Source of the DNA: Haemophilus parainfluenzae
GTDB taxonomy: Bacteria > Pseudomonadota > Gammaproteobacteria > Enterobacterales > Pasteurellaceae
Reading direction: 5' to 3'
NCBI RefSeq assembly: GCF_003252795.1
Contig: NZ_QEPQ01000003.1
Location: forward strand, 1 to 64,000
DNA length: 64,000 bases
In this document: one piece after another, positions 43,085 through 50,403 of the stretch
Layout of the letters: each line of letters starts with the position of its first letter
Position numbering within the stretch: the stretch's first letter is position 1
Notes under the pieces: model-generated
The model's database searches: none
What the model saw: the letters and a program-made list of their open reading frames with translations, nothing else
What the model was told of the DNA's origin: nothing
Translations under genes and position numbers: made by a program

Positions 43085-44413
43085 ATGAATTTATCCCCAT
43101 TTGAAGAATTCGATCTTTCCCCTGAATTATTAAAGGCCTTAGAAAAGAAAGGTTATACCCGCCCAACCGCCATCCAATTAGAAGCGATTCCTGCTGCCAT
43201 GGAAGAGCGGGATGTGCTCGGTTCTGCACCAACAGGTACAGGTAAAACAGCCGCATTTTTATTACCTGCGATTCAGCATTTATTGGATTACCCTCGTCGT
43301 AAACCTGGTGCGCCTCGCATTTTAATTTTAACGCCAACTCGTGAGCTGGCGATGCAGGTTGCAGAGCAAGCGGAAGAGTTGGCGCAATTCACGCATTTGA
43401 AGATTGCAACCATTACTGGCGGTGTGGCGTATCAAAATCATGGGGAAGTATTTAATTCAAATCAGGATATCGTGGTGGCAACACCGGGGCGTTTATTGCA
43501 ATACATTAAAGAAGAAAACTTTGATTGTCGTGCGGTAGAAATGCTGATTTTTGATGAAGCAGATCGCATGTTGCAAATGGGCTTTGGCCAAGATGCGGAG
43601 AAAATTGCCGCTGAAACACGTTGGCGTAAACAAACCCTCCTTTTCTCAGCGACATTAGAAGGGGAGTTATTAGTTGATTTCGCAGAACGTTTATTGAATG
43701 ACCCGGTAAAAATTGATGCCGAGCCAAGCCGTCGTGAGCGTAAAAAAATCAACCAGTGGTATTATCACGCCGATAGTAATGAACATAAAATCAAGTTACT
43801 TGCACGTTTTATCGAAACTGAGAAAGTGAGCCGTGGTATTGTGTTTGTTCGTCGTCGCGAAGATGTACGTGAGCTGTCTGAAACCTTGCGTAAACGTGGC
43901 ATTCGTTCTACTTATTTAGAAGGCGATATGGCTCAAACGCAACGTAATAACGCCATTGATAAATTAAAATCAGGTGTTGTTACTGTATTAGTGGCTACTG
44001 ATGTGGCTGCTCGCGGGATTGATATTGATGATGTGACACACGTCATGAACTTTGATTTACCTTATAGTGCAGATACGTATTTACATCGTATTGGTCGTAC
44101 CGCTCGAGCAGGAAAAAAAGGCACAGCGGTTTCTTTTGTGGAAGCGCATGATTACAAATTACTCGGTAAGATTAAGCGTTATACAGAAGAGCTTTTAAAA
44201 GCGCGTATTTTAGAAGGACTAGAACCTCGTACTAAACCACCAAAAGATGGGGAAGTAAAATCTATGTCTAAAAAGCAAAAAGCGCGTATTAAAGAAAAGC
44301 GTGAAGAAAAGAAAAAATCAGAGGTGAAGAAAAAAGCTAAACTGCGTCATAAAGATACGAAAAATATTGGCAAACGCCGTAAACCTAGCGCAGAAAAAAC
44401 AGCCGAGAAATAA
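43085..44413 (+). CDS. srmB: ATP-dependent RNA helicase SrmB
   Basis: DEAD-box helicase for early 50S assembly. The 442-residue protein shows the Q motif (GYTRPTAIQ), Walker A SAPTGTGKTAAFLLPA, PTRELAMQVA, DEAD in LIFDEADRMLQMG, SAT (FSATLEG) and HRIGRTARAG, followed by a lysine-rich tail (about 385-442). The opening and gene context match SrmB better than other DEAD-box proteins. Confidence 0.95.
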   Translation: MNLSPFEEFDLSPELLKALEKKGYTRPTAIQLEAIPAAMEERDVLGSAPTGTGKTAAFLLPAIQHLLDYPRRKPGAPRILILTPTRELAMQVAEQAEELAQFTHLKIATITGGVAYQNHGEVFNSNQDIVVATPGRLLQYIKEENFDCRAVEMLIFDEADRMLQMGFGQDAEKIAAETRWRKQTLLFSATLEGELLVDFAERLLNDPVKIDAEPSRRERKKINQWYYHADSNEHKIKLLARFIETEKVSRGIVFVRRREDVRELSETLRKRGIRSTYLEGDMAQTQRNNAIDKLKSGVVTVLVATDVAARGIDIDDVTHVMNFDLPYSADTYLHRIGRTARAGKKGTAVSFVEAHDYKLLGKIKRYTEELLKARILEGLEPRTKPPKDGEVKSMSKKQKARIKEKREEKKKSEVKKKAKLRHKDTKNIGKRRKPSAEKTAEK

Positions 44414-44421
44414 TAAAAAAC

Positions 44422-44453
44422 AACCGCACTTAATTAAGTACGGTTATTTTTTT
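44422..44453. terminator. srmB terminator
   Basis: AACCGCACTT (44422-44431) pairs with AAGTACGGTT (44436-44445) with one mismatch, loop AATT, then a T run. One arm is an uptake sequence, the other has one altered base. It also ends the convergent lipoprotein gene. Confidence 0.78.
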
Positions 44454-44455
44454 GA

Positions 44456-44659
44456 CTATTTATTGACTTGGCTACCGATTACGCCACCTAATGCGGCACC
44501 ACCTAATGTGGTCGCGGTATTACCACCAAGCATATAGCCTGCTACGCCACCAATAGCTGCGCCAGCTGTTGTATTTTTTTGTGTACGGTTCATATTTCCA
44601 CATGCAGCAAGGGAAATAACAGTCATCGCGATAACAAGTGATTTTCCAATTAATTTCAT
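44456..44659 (-). CDS. Small glycine-zipper lipoprotein
   Basis: A 67-residue protein with a lipoprotein signal (lipobox LAAC, Cys20) and a glycine-zipper segment GAAIGGVAGYMLGG...GGAALGGVIGSQVN that can form a helical hairpin in a membrane. It resembles OsmB/SlyB-like proteins of the outer membrane. It stands alone with its own RBS (GGAGAGATCC). Confidence 0.82.
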   Translation of the reverse strand: MKLIGKSLVIAMTVISLAACGNMNRTQKNTTAGAAIGGVAGYMLGGNTATTLGGAALGGVIGSQVNK

Positions 44660-44764
44660 AGGATCTCTCCGTGTTTAACATATAAAACTATCCATATTGA
44701 TAGTATTCTATAAGACAAACGGAGATGAATGAAAGTTCAGTAAATATATTTAATAGGATTGTTT

Positions 44765-44788
44765 ATCGTATTTTTAATCGTATTTTTA
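44765..44788 (+). repeat. 12-bp tandem duplication upstream of a surface lipoprotein
   Basis: ATCGTATTTTTA occurs twice in tandem, 37 bases before the -10 of the gene at 44872. Two copies only; it may be chance or a small duplication affecting promoter geometry. Confidence 0.6.
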
Positions 44789-44801
44789 TAAGGGTGTTAC
44801 A

Positions 44802-44830
44802 TTTAATATATTGTTTTAAAATGATATAAT
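44802..44830 (+). promoter_or_regulatory. Promoter of the Slam-type lipoprotein gene
   Basis: Perfect TATAAT (44825-44830) with a poor -35 (TTTAAT, 17-bp spacer). The start would be about 35 bases before the ATG. I looked for a Fur box and found no convincing match. Confidence 0.5.
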
Positions 44831-44871
44831 TCCAATCTGGATTTATTTAATAACCCTAAGAGGAATCTACT

Positions 44872-45681
44872 ATGAAAGTAAAACATACTTTATTATTAAC
44901 TGTATTATCAGTTGCTTTAGCTGCTTGTGGCAGTGGTGGTGGCAGTGGTGATAGCAATAGCTCTAGCAATAGCTCTAGCCCTGCACCAAATAATTCTTCG
45001 AATAAAAAAGTTGAATTGAAGAAAGATAAAGTAACAGGCTTGAGTTTTACAGGAAACAATTCGATTTTCTTCGATTCTTATGAAAGAGACAATAATATTG
45101 ATAAATTAAGTGTAAGAGGGAAAGATATTCCACTAGTTGGATCTGATATGATTCGTAATGATGGTTGGTTGCAAGATGCTAAGTCGACAACCTCTGGTGT
45201 TACAACTCGAATGATTGGTGATAACCTAAAAAATGCTCGTTATGGTTTGGTGGTTGATCAGATGTCGCATGAGGGTATTCTTTTTGCTCAGGGTAGAGAA
45301 ACTGATGTAGAAAATATTCCAGCTAGTGGCTCAGCAAGATATGAAGGTCAACATTTGATTGAAGTAGATAATAAAGATAACAAGTTTAGCAACGCTAAAT
45401 ATTACCTTGTAACCGGTAAAGCAACACTTGACGTCAATTTCGGTGATAAGACTATTTCTGGCGCTTTTGAAGTTCCAGCTGAAGATGGTAAAGGTAAAGC
45501 AGATCTTCCTTTCAATGCTCAAATTAAAGGCAATAAATTTAGTAATGAAGACGCATCCTCAGTTAGAAGTTTAAGAGTTTCTGGTGGTTTTTATGGCAAA
45601 AATGCTGAAGAGGTTGCGGGAGTTTATAATAACTTCAATAGATATGGCGGAGCTTTTGGTGCTAAAAAAGTAAGCAATTAA
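44872..45681 (+). CDS. Surface lipoprotein with TbpB-like barrel (Slam-dependent type)
   Basis: A 269-residue lipoprotein (lipobox LAAC, Cys19) with a Gly/Ser/Asn-rich linker (about 20-46) and then a beta-rich domain. The C-terminal half has the eight-strand barrel pattern of transferrin-binding-protein-B-like lipoproteins: ASGSARYEGQHLIEV, KYYLVTGKATLDVNFGDKTI, GAFEVPAEDGKG, RVSGGFYGKNAEEVAGVYNN and FGAKK at the end. Such proteins are moved to the cell surface by Slam (DUF560) and bind host ligands such as haem, haemoglobin, transferrin or factor H. No Slam gene is adjacent. The ligand cannot be told from sequence. Confidence 0.82.
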   Translation: MKVKHTLLLTVLSVALAACGSGGGSGDSNSSSNSSSPAPNNSSNKKVELKKDKVTGLSFTGNNSIFFDSYERDNNIDKLSVRGKDIPLVGSDMIRNDGWLQDAKSTTSGVTTRMIGDNLKNARYGLVVDQMSHEGILFAQGRETDVENIPASGSARYEGQHLIEVDNKDNKFSNAKYYLVTGKATLDVNFGDKTISGAFEVPAEDGKGKADLPFNAQIKGNKFSNEDASSVRSLRVSGGFYGKNAEEVAGVYNNFNRYGGAFGAKKVSN

Positions 45682-45696
45682 TTATTCTATTTGGTT

Positions 45697-45721
45697 TGGC
45701 CCTGTCTACTTGGCAGGGCCA
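45697..45721. terminator. Hairpin between convergent genes
   Basis: TGGCCCTG / CAGGGCCA (45697-45704 with 45714-45721) is GC-rich; it overlaps the stop codon of the minus-strand gene. No strong T run on either side. Confidence 0.55.
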
Positions 45722-46029
45722 TTATCTAATACTTTCGCAACCACTTTCAAATATTCAATCGCCAATCCATGGTGTCCTGTACTCGCATTAAATACTAAAT
45801 CTTCACTTAATACACCACAAGGCATATCCTCTGGGATTTTACCGTCCTCATAAGCTTGATAATCTTCTCGCCAGTCACCATCAAAATAATAGTGTTCTAA
45901 GGTTTTCATTTTTGGTAAGAAAGCCTGCCATTTTTCAAGAAATTGTTCTGCGTCGGCTAAGAAACTCTCTGCTTCATTAAGAAGGTTTTCCATTTCTGAA
46001 ATTTTATCTAAGCGTGATTGAGGTAACAT
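45706..46029 (-). CDS. DUF4298 family protein
   Basis: A 107-residue soluble protein with an N-terminal helical part (SRLDKISEMENLLNEAESFL, likely coiled coil) and the family signature DWREDYQAYEDGKIPEDMPC...GVLSEDLVFN. The function of this family is unknown. I start it at the ATG at 46029, six bases after GGAG; an in-frame TTG four codons earlier lies within the RBS. It follows gnd on the same strand after an uptake-sequence hairpin. Confidence 0.82.
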   Translation of the reverse strand: MLPQSRLDKISEMENLLNEAESFLADAEQFLEKWQAFLPKMKTLEHYYFDGDWREDYQAYEDGKIPEDMPCGVLSEDLVFNASTGHHGLAIEYLKVVAKVLDNGPAK

Positions 46030-46057
46030 AGGTTTCTCCAAAATAAGGTAAAAATAA

Positions 46058-46085
46058 ACCGCACTTTATGTGAACAAAGTGCGGT
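46058..46085 (-). terminator. gnd terminator from paired uptake sequences
   Basis: ACCGCACTTT (46058-46067) and AAAGTGCGGT (46076-46085) form a 10-bp perfect stem; on the minus strand TTTATTTTTA follows. Confidence 0.82.
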
Positions 46086-46108
46086 GAGTTTATCATACGT
46101 TTTTAGAC

Positions 46109-47563
46109 TTACACATCATAAGTGGTAGAGGCTGTATTCCCACCGCGACCTGTCCAGTTGGTGTGGAAGAATTCACCACGTGGTTTATCTGTACGCTCAT
46201 AAGTATGCGCGCCAAAGTAGTCACGTTGTGCTTGCAATAAGTTTGCTGGTAAACGGGCTGAAGTATAACCATCTAAGAAGGTGATTGCAGACGCCATACA
46301 AGGCATTGGAATACCTACTTCAATAGATTTTGCCACCACTTTACGCCAGTCACTTAATGCATTTTCTAAAATGCCTTTGAAATAACTATCTGAACCTAAG
46401 AAGATTAAATCGGGGTTTGCCTCATATGCACCACGAATGTTACCTAAGAAACGGCTACGGATAATACAACCTTCACGCCATAATAACGCTGTTGCACCGT
46501 AGTTGATGTTCCAGCCAAATTGTTCAGAGGCTTCACGAATCAGCATAAAGCCTTGTGCATAAGAGATGATTTTTGAAGCCAATAATGCTTTGCGCACTGA
46601 TTCAATCCAAATTTTCTTATCACCTTCAACTGGCGTAACGGTTTTATTGAATAATTGATTTGCTGCAACACGTTGATCTTTAAATGAAGACACGCAACGA
46701 GCAAAGACAGATTCAGTGATTAAGGTTAATGGAATACCGAAATCTAATGCATTGATACCCGTCCATTTACCTGTCCCTTTTTGACCAGCGGTATCTAAGA
46801 TTTTTTCAACTAATGGCTCACCATCGGCATCTTTATAACCAAGAATGTCAGTGGTGATATCGATTAGATAGCTATCAAGTTCAGTTTTTTTCCATTCTGC
46901 GAAGATAGATTGCATCTCTTCGTAGCTTAAGCCTAAACCTTCTTTTAAGAATTGGTACGCTTCACAGATTAATTGCATATCACCGTATTCGATACCGTTG
47001 TGAACCATTTTCACAAAGTGTCCAGCGCCTTCACCACCAACCCAGTCACAGCAAGGTTCGCCTTGTTCTGTTTTTGCTGAGATTGCTTGGAAAATAGGTT
47101 TAACATATTGCCATGCTTCTTGATTACCACCTGGCATGATAGATGGCCCATGACGCGCACCTTCTTCACCACCTGAAACACCCGAACCGATAAAGCGAAT
47201 ACCTTTTTCAGCCAATGCTTTAACACGGCGGTTGGTATCTGGATAGTTTGAGTTACCCCCATCAATGATGATGTCGCCTTCTTCCAAGTGCGGTAATAAT
47301 GCCTCAATAAATTGATCCACTACATCACCCGCACGCACCATTAACATCACTTTACGTGGTTTTTCTAATTTAGAAGCTAAATCTTCTAAAGAGTATGCGC
47401 CGATAATATTCGTGCCTTTTGCCGCACCTTGTAAAAATTCATCCACTTTTGAAGTGGTACGGTTATATGCCACGACTTTAAAGCCATGATCATTCATATT
47501 TAAAATGAGGTTTTGCCCCATTACGGCTAAGCCGATAACACCGATGTCGCCTTTTACTGACAT
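46109..47563 (-). CDS. gnd: 6-phosphogluconate dehydrogenase (decarboxylating)
   Basis: Converts 6-phosphogluconate to ribulose-5-phosphate, making NADPH. The protein is 484 residues from the ATG at 47563 (RBS GGAGAAAAC); a longer frame upstream runs through a REP-like repeat and is rejected. Seen are the dinucleotide loop GLAVMGQNLILNM, the NADP-binding NRTTSK, the catalytic KMVHNGIEYGDMQ and the C-terminal substrate region. With pgl and zwf nearby it completes the oxidative pentose-phosphate branch. An uptake sequence lies near 47287. Confidence 0.97.
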   Translation of the reverse strand: MSVKGDIGVIGLAVMGQNLILNMNDHGFKVVAYNRTTSKVDEFLQGAAKGTNIIGAYSLEDLASKLEKPRKVMLMVRAGDVVDQFIEALLPHLEEGDIIIDGGNSNYPDTNRRVKALAEKGIRFIGSGVSGGEEGARHGPSIMPGGNQEAWQYVKPIFQAISAKTEQGEPCCDWVGGEGAGHFVKMVHNGIEYGDMQLICEAYQFLKEGLGLSYEEMQSIFAEWKKTELDSYLIDITTDILGYKDADGEPLVEKILDTAGQKGTGKWTGINALDFGIPLTLITESVFARCVSSFKDQRVAANQLFNKTVTPVEGDKKIWIESVRKALLASKIISYAQGFMLIREASEQFGWNINYGATALLWREGCIIRSRFLGNIRGAYEANPDLIFLGSDSYFKGILENALSDWRKVVAKSIEVGIPMPCMASAITFLDGYTSARLPANLLQAQRDYFGAHTYERTDKPRGEFFHTNWTGRGGNTASTTYDV

Positions 47564-47576
47564 TGTTTTCTCCTGT

Positions 47577-47636
47577 TGTAGGGTACAAGTTGTTGTACCG
47601 ATTTGAATATGTTGGTGCAATAAGTTGCACTCTACA
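47577..47636. repeat. REP-like double-hairpin element
   Basis: A 60-base element with ends TGTAG...CTACA and two internal hairpins, GGTACAA/TTGTACC (47582-47599) and GTGCAA/TTGCAC (47615-47630). The form is that of intergenic REP doublets. It lies just upstream of gnd. Confidence 0.7.
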
Positions 47637-47645
47637 AAATAAATT

Positions 47646-48077
47646 CTATTCTTTAATATCTTTAATCAAAGAACCTTTTTCATCATAGACTTGAAATCGA
47701 ATTAGATGTCCATTTTTATAAAGAATTTTTGTTCTTAACTTACCTTCTTGCGTATAACCTTCAGACCATCCTTGAGCTAGTCCTTTTACCAATGGTGTAT
47801 GAGAGTGCAATTTCCCATTAGGGTGATAAACATCAAAATATTTATCTACATACCCATTTTTTACAACTGTTTTAAAAGTTCGACCATTACTTGCAGTTCC
47901 TGTAAATTCACCATCTTTTATATTAGCAGGAACTTGTTTTTTAGAGATCGTTCTCATACTTTCAGGAATATCACTAATCTGATTAATTTCAGGCTGTGAA
48001 GAAGTAGTCTTGTTATTATCTGTCACACATGCGGTCAATATGAGAGATGCAAATAATGTTACTAATATTTTTTTCAT
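47646..48077 (-). CDS. Lipoprotein with MORN-like repeats
   Basis: A 143-residue lipoprotein (lipobox LTAC, Cys17) with two or three short MORN-variant repeats of the kind seen in YwqK-type proteins: YFDVYHPNGKLHSHTPLVKG, GWSEGYTQEGKLRTKILYKNG and RFQVYDEKGSLIKDI. The role is unknown; related repeats mediate contacts with membranes or partner proteins. It lies between REP-like elements upstream of gnd. No toxin gene is adjacent, so an antitoxin role is not supported. Confidence 0.75.
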   Translation of the reverse strand: MKKILVTLFASLILTACVTDNNKTTSSQPEINQISDIPESMRTISKKQVPANIKDGEFTGTASNGRTFKTVVKNGYVDKYFDVYHPNGKLHSHTPLVKGLAQGWSEGYTQEGKLRTKILYKNGHLIRFQVYDEKGSLIKDIKE

Positions 48078-48120
48078 ATTTTTACCCTAAAAAATAAATG
48101 TTATTAAATTAAAAACCCTA

Positions 48121-48186
48121 TGATAGCGCGTGTCTCCTGACGCGTGCCTTTATCTACAAGCATACGCTATGAAGCGTGCGCTATCA
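48121..48186. repeat. REP-like inverted repeat
   Basis: TGATAGCGC (48121-48129) and GCGCTATCA (48178-48186) enclose GC-richer sequence with two related internal units (CTGACGCGTG and ATGAAGCGTG). Its base composition differs from the AT-rich surroundings, as for dispersed REP/RAYT-type elements. Confidence 0.65.
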
Positions 48187-48239
48187 GTAATCCATCTTCT
48201 TTCTACGCAAAAGTGCGGCCACCTTTCCAAGTATTTACC

Positions 48240-48395
48240 TCTTCGTCCACGCACTCATATGTTGAGTAAATCCAATATATGGATAATAATCCACTGCTTG
48301 TGGAGCAGATAAAAGCACGATTTTGGCTTGTGGATGTAAGGCTTGCTTAGTGTATTCAATTAACTGCAAGATGATACCTTGTTTCAGATATTCTA
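48240..48395 (-). pseudogene. C-terminal fragment of a GNAT acetyltransferase
   Basis: About 155 bases are roughly 90 per cent identical to 49222-49377, the 3' end of the intact GNAT gene, in the same orientation. The reading frame corresponds to the last 50 or so codons; the 5' part is missing and there is no start. It lies 982 bases from its parent, so it and the parent flank a two-gene cassette. An uptake-like sequence with one change lies just beside it near 48210. Confidence 0.85.
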
Positions 48396-48409
48396 TAGCA
48401 AAACTTCTT

Positions 48410-48742
48410 TTAAATTTCTCTAATCAAAGAGCTACCTTGCTCTAACGTGTCTAGCCACTGCCACTTTTCATGACCGATGAGTTTGCTTTCTTCTAAAGAA
48501 AATTTTGTACAGCAACGCCCCAAACGATTTTCTAGAGATTGATTTAAATGTTGATACGTAAATTCAATTTGAGTATCGTTAATCCATTTCCCAATTAAAA
48601 AGCCTTTTAAAATTTCCCCACCACCATATTCGGCCCAAATCATTTTACCTTGTTGATGGTAATGAAATTCTGTTTGGCTACTCACCTCACCATTTGCGGT
48701 GTTTTCAACAGCAACAAATTTTTTATTATCTAAATTCAACAT
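48410..48742 (-). CDS. Small conserved protein of unknown function
   Basis: A 110-residue soluble protein rich in beta-type sequence (FHYHQQGKMIWAEYGGGEI, LKGFLIGKWINDTQIEFTYQ, IGHEKWQWLDTLEQGSSLIREI). It resembles small proteins that databases sometimes label as N-acetylglutamate synthase, but I see no acetyltransferase motif and do not support that name. I start it at the second ATG (48742), eight bases after GGAG. It is one of two genes in a cassette between the GNAT copies. Confidence 0.7.
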   Translation of the reverse strand: MLNLDNKKFVAVENTANGEVSSQTEFHYHQQGKMIWAEYGGGEILKGFLIGKWINDTQIEFTYQHLNQSLENRLGRCCTKFSLEESKLIGHEKWQWLDTLEQGSSLIREI

Positions 48743-48774
48743 TAAAGTCACTCCGCATCCAATGTATCTATATC

Positions 48775-49191
48775 TTATTTTTGCATAATGTAATGCATTT
48801 CTACATTTTTCGCTTTTGCGGCTTTTTCTAGATCTGCTTTATCACTTTGACTATCTCCAACAAGGTATAAAGATACATCCTTACCGACCTTTTCTGCATT
48901 ATTTAGTCCATACATAGCAACTGCTTTATTCACAGATTGACTGTTCCCTGCAATTCCAATGTGTAAATTATCTGTAGCTAAAAGAGATACGAGTCGTTTT
49001 CCTGAAGTACCACCTGCGGTTCTAATCGTTGCTACAAGCATTCCATTTGAAACTGGGTTTCCTGCTTCTGGAACTTGAAGCATTACTGAGCGATTATCTT
49101 TTGGCATTTGTGCCGCTAACTGATCTAAAGATGGACCAGATGAACAAGCAAATAACAAAGTTGAAGTAAGTATTACAAGCAGTTTTTTCAT
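48775..49191 (-). CDS. Putative lipoprotein, function unknown
   Basis: A 138-residue protein with a lipoprotein signal (lipobox LFAC followed by SS). The mature part has no recognised domain; segments such as MLVATIRTAGGTSGKRLVSL and DLEKAAKAKNVEMHYIMQK suggest a mixed alpha/beta fold. The start at 49191 (MKKLLVIL) follows GGTGAC; an ATG four codons earlier lacks an RBS. It lies between GNAT and the small gene at 48410. Confidence 0.68.
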   Translation of the reverse strand: MKKLLVILTSTLLFACSSGPSLDQLAAQMPKDNRSVMLQVPEAGNPVSNGMLVATIRTAGGTSGKRLVSLLATDNLHIGIAGNSQSVNKAVAMYGLNNAEKVGKDVSLYLVGDSQSDKADLEKAAKAKNVEMHYIMQK

Positions 49192-49217
49192 TTTTGTCAC
49201 CATATCATTCTAATAAA

Positions 49218-49610
49218 TTAACTCTTCGTCCATGCACTCATATGTTGAGTAAATCCAATATGCGGATAATAATCCACGGCTTGCGGAGCCGATAAAAGCA
49301 CAATTTTAGCTTGTGGATGTAACGCCTGTTTGGTGTGTTCAATTAACTGCAAGCCGATACCTTGTTTTTGATATTGTTCATCAACCGCTAAATCAGATAA
49401 ATAACAGCAGTAGGCAAAATCTGTCACGGAACGTGCCACACCCACTAATCGTTCACCATCCCAAGCGGTGATTAATAAATCCGCATGGTGCAACATTGCT
49501 GCGACACGCTTTTCATCCTCTAACGGACGGCGTGCCCCAAGCGTTGTTTTATTTAACAATTCAATAAATTGTTTAACTGAAATTGGTTCATTTACTTTGT
49601 AGTCTATCAT
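49218..49610 (-). CDS. GNAT family N-acetyltransferase
   Basis: A 130-residue acetyltransferase of the acetyl-CoA dependent GNAT fold. The conserved core is seen as LSDLAVDEQYQKQGIGLQLI (strand 4 and the Q/R-x-x-G-x-G/A loop that binds pyrophosphate) followed by VLLSAPQAVDYYPHIGF. The substrate is unknown. It lies 33 bases after pgl on the same strand. A decayed copy of its 3' end lies 1 kb downstream. Confidence 0.88.
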   Translation of the reverse strand: MIDYKVNEPISVKQFIELLNKTTLGARRPLEDEKRVAAMLHHADLLITAWDGERLVGVARSVTDFAYCCYLSDLAVDEQYQKQGIGLQLIEHTKQALHPQAKIVLLSAPQAVDYYPHIGFTQHMSAWTKS

Positions 49611-49643
49611 TTTGCAATCCTATGATATTTGATACTCAACTTG

Positions 49644-50342
49644 TTATAGCAATTTTGCCGCCGCTTTATCCAAATACCATTCCGTCACCCCATTTTTTGC
49701 TTTAATTTTGGCAGCGGGATAAGGCAGATTTTCTGCAGGAGTCGTTTGGATTTCTTTTAAAATATCCGCTTTGCTTTCGCCAGTGACTAAATAGGTAATG
49801 CGTTTGGCTTGTTCAATCAGTTTGGCTGTTTTAGAAATACGAATTTGACCGCTTTCAGGGTGTTTTGCAATGACCGCAAGGTTTACATCATCAAAATGGG
49901 TTTGATGTGGGAAAAGAGAAGCGGTATGACCATCTGTTCCCATGCCTAAAATGATCCAATCAAAAATACCGTTTGGAATGACCGCACTTAATTCTTCTTC
50001 GAAGCGTTTTAGTTCAAAGTGCGGTTCATTTTCTCCACGAATTCTGTGGAGGTTTTCCGTTGGAATTTGAATATGATCGAATAAGAGTTTTTGCACTTCA
50101 CCATAGTTGCTTTCTGAATCGGTTGGTGGAACCATGCGATCATCACCCCACCAAAAATGCAGATTTTTCCAGTTAATTTGTTCCGCATAAGGCGTTTGGG
50201 CTAAGGTTTTGAATAACAGCTTAGGCGTTGAACCGCCAGAAAGAGAAATATGCACAGGGTGATTTAATTGGCTATAAATCACAAATTCTTGAGCGATCTT
50301 TTCAACAGCGTGTTGAGCCGTTGGGAAGGTAATGGTGTTCAT
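49644..50342 (-). CDS. pgl: 6-phosphogluconolactonase
   Basis: Hydrolyses 6-phosphogluconolactone, second step of the oxidative pentose-phosphate pathway (DevB/SOL type, not the YbhE type). The 232-residue protein has the family blocks HISLSGGSTPKLLFKTLA, WWGDDRMVPPTDSESNYG and ILGMGTDGHTASLFP. It follows zwf by 61 bases, with a hairpin between. Two uptake sequences lie inside the gene (near 49979 and 50018). Confidence 0.95.
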   Translation of the reverse strand: MNTITFPTAQHAVEKIAQEFVIYSQLNHPVHISLSGGSTPKLLFKTLAQTPYAEQINWKNLHFWWGDDRMVPPTDSESNYGEVQKLLFDHIQIPTENLHRIRGENEPHFELKRFEEELSAVIPNGIFDWIILGMGTDGHTASLFPHQTHFDDVNLAVIAKHPESGQIRISKTAKLIEQAKRITYLVTGESKADILKEIQTTPAENLPYPAAKIKAKNGVTEWYLDKAAAKLL

Positions 50343-50368
50343 GTTTGTTTCTCTCTATTCGGTGATAA

Positions 50369-50390
50369 GCCTTCTTCTATTGAAGAAGGC
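50369..50390 (-). other. Hairpin between zwf and pgl
   Basis: GCCTTCTTC / GAAGAAGGC (50369-50377 with 50382-50390), loop TATT. There is no T run, so it is more likely a processing or stabilising hairpin than a full terminator. Confidence 0.55.
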
Positions 50391-50403
50391 GAGATGTTAA
50401 TGA

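Noticed and set aside
44690-44870. Fur box before the Slam-type lipoprotein
   Set aside because: The AT-rich sequence has only scattered matches to the 19-base Fur consensus; nothing better than chance.
47564-47620. N-terminal extension of Gnd
   Set aside because: It reads through a REP-like hairpin element; the ATG at 47563 has an RBS and gives the family start.
48130-48177. tRNA-like fold in the GC-richer block of the inverted repeat
   Set aside because: No anticodon or T-arm pattern; the symmetry fits a REP-like repeat better.
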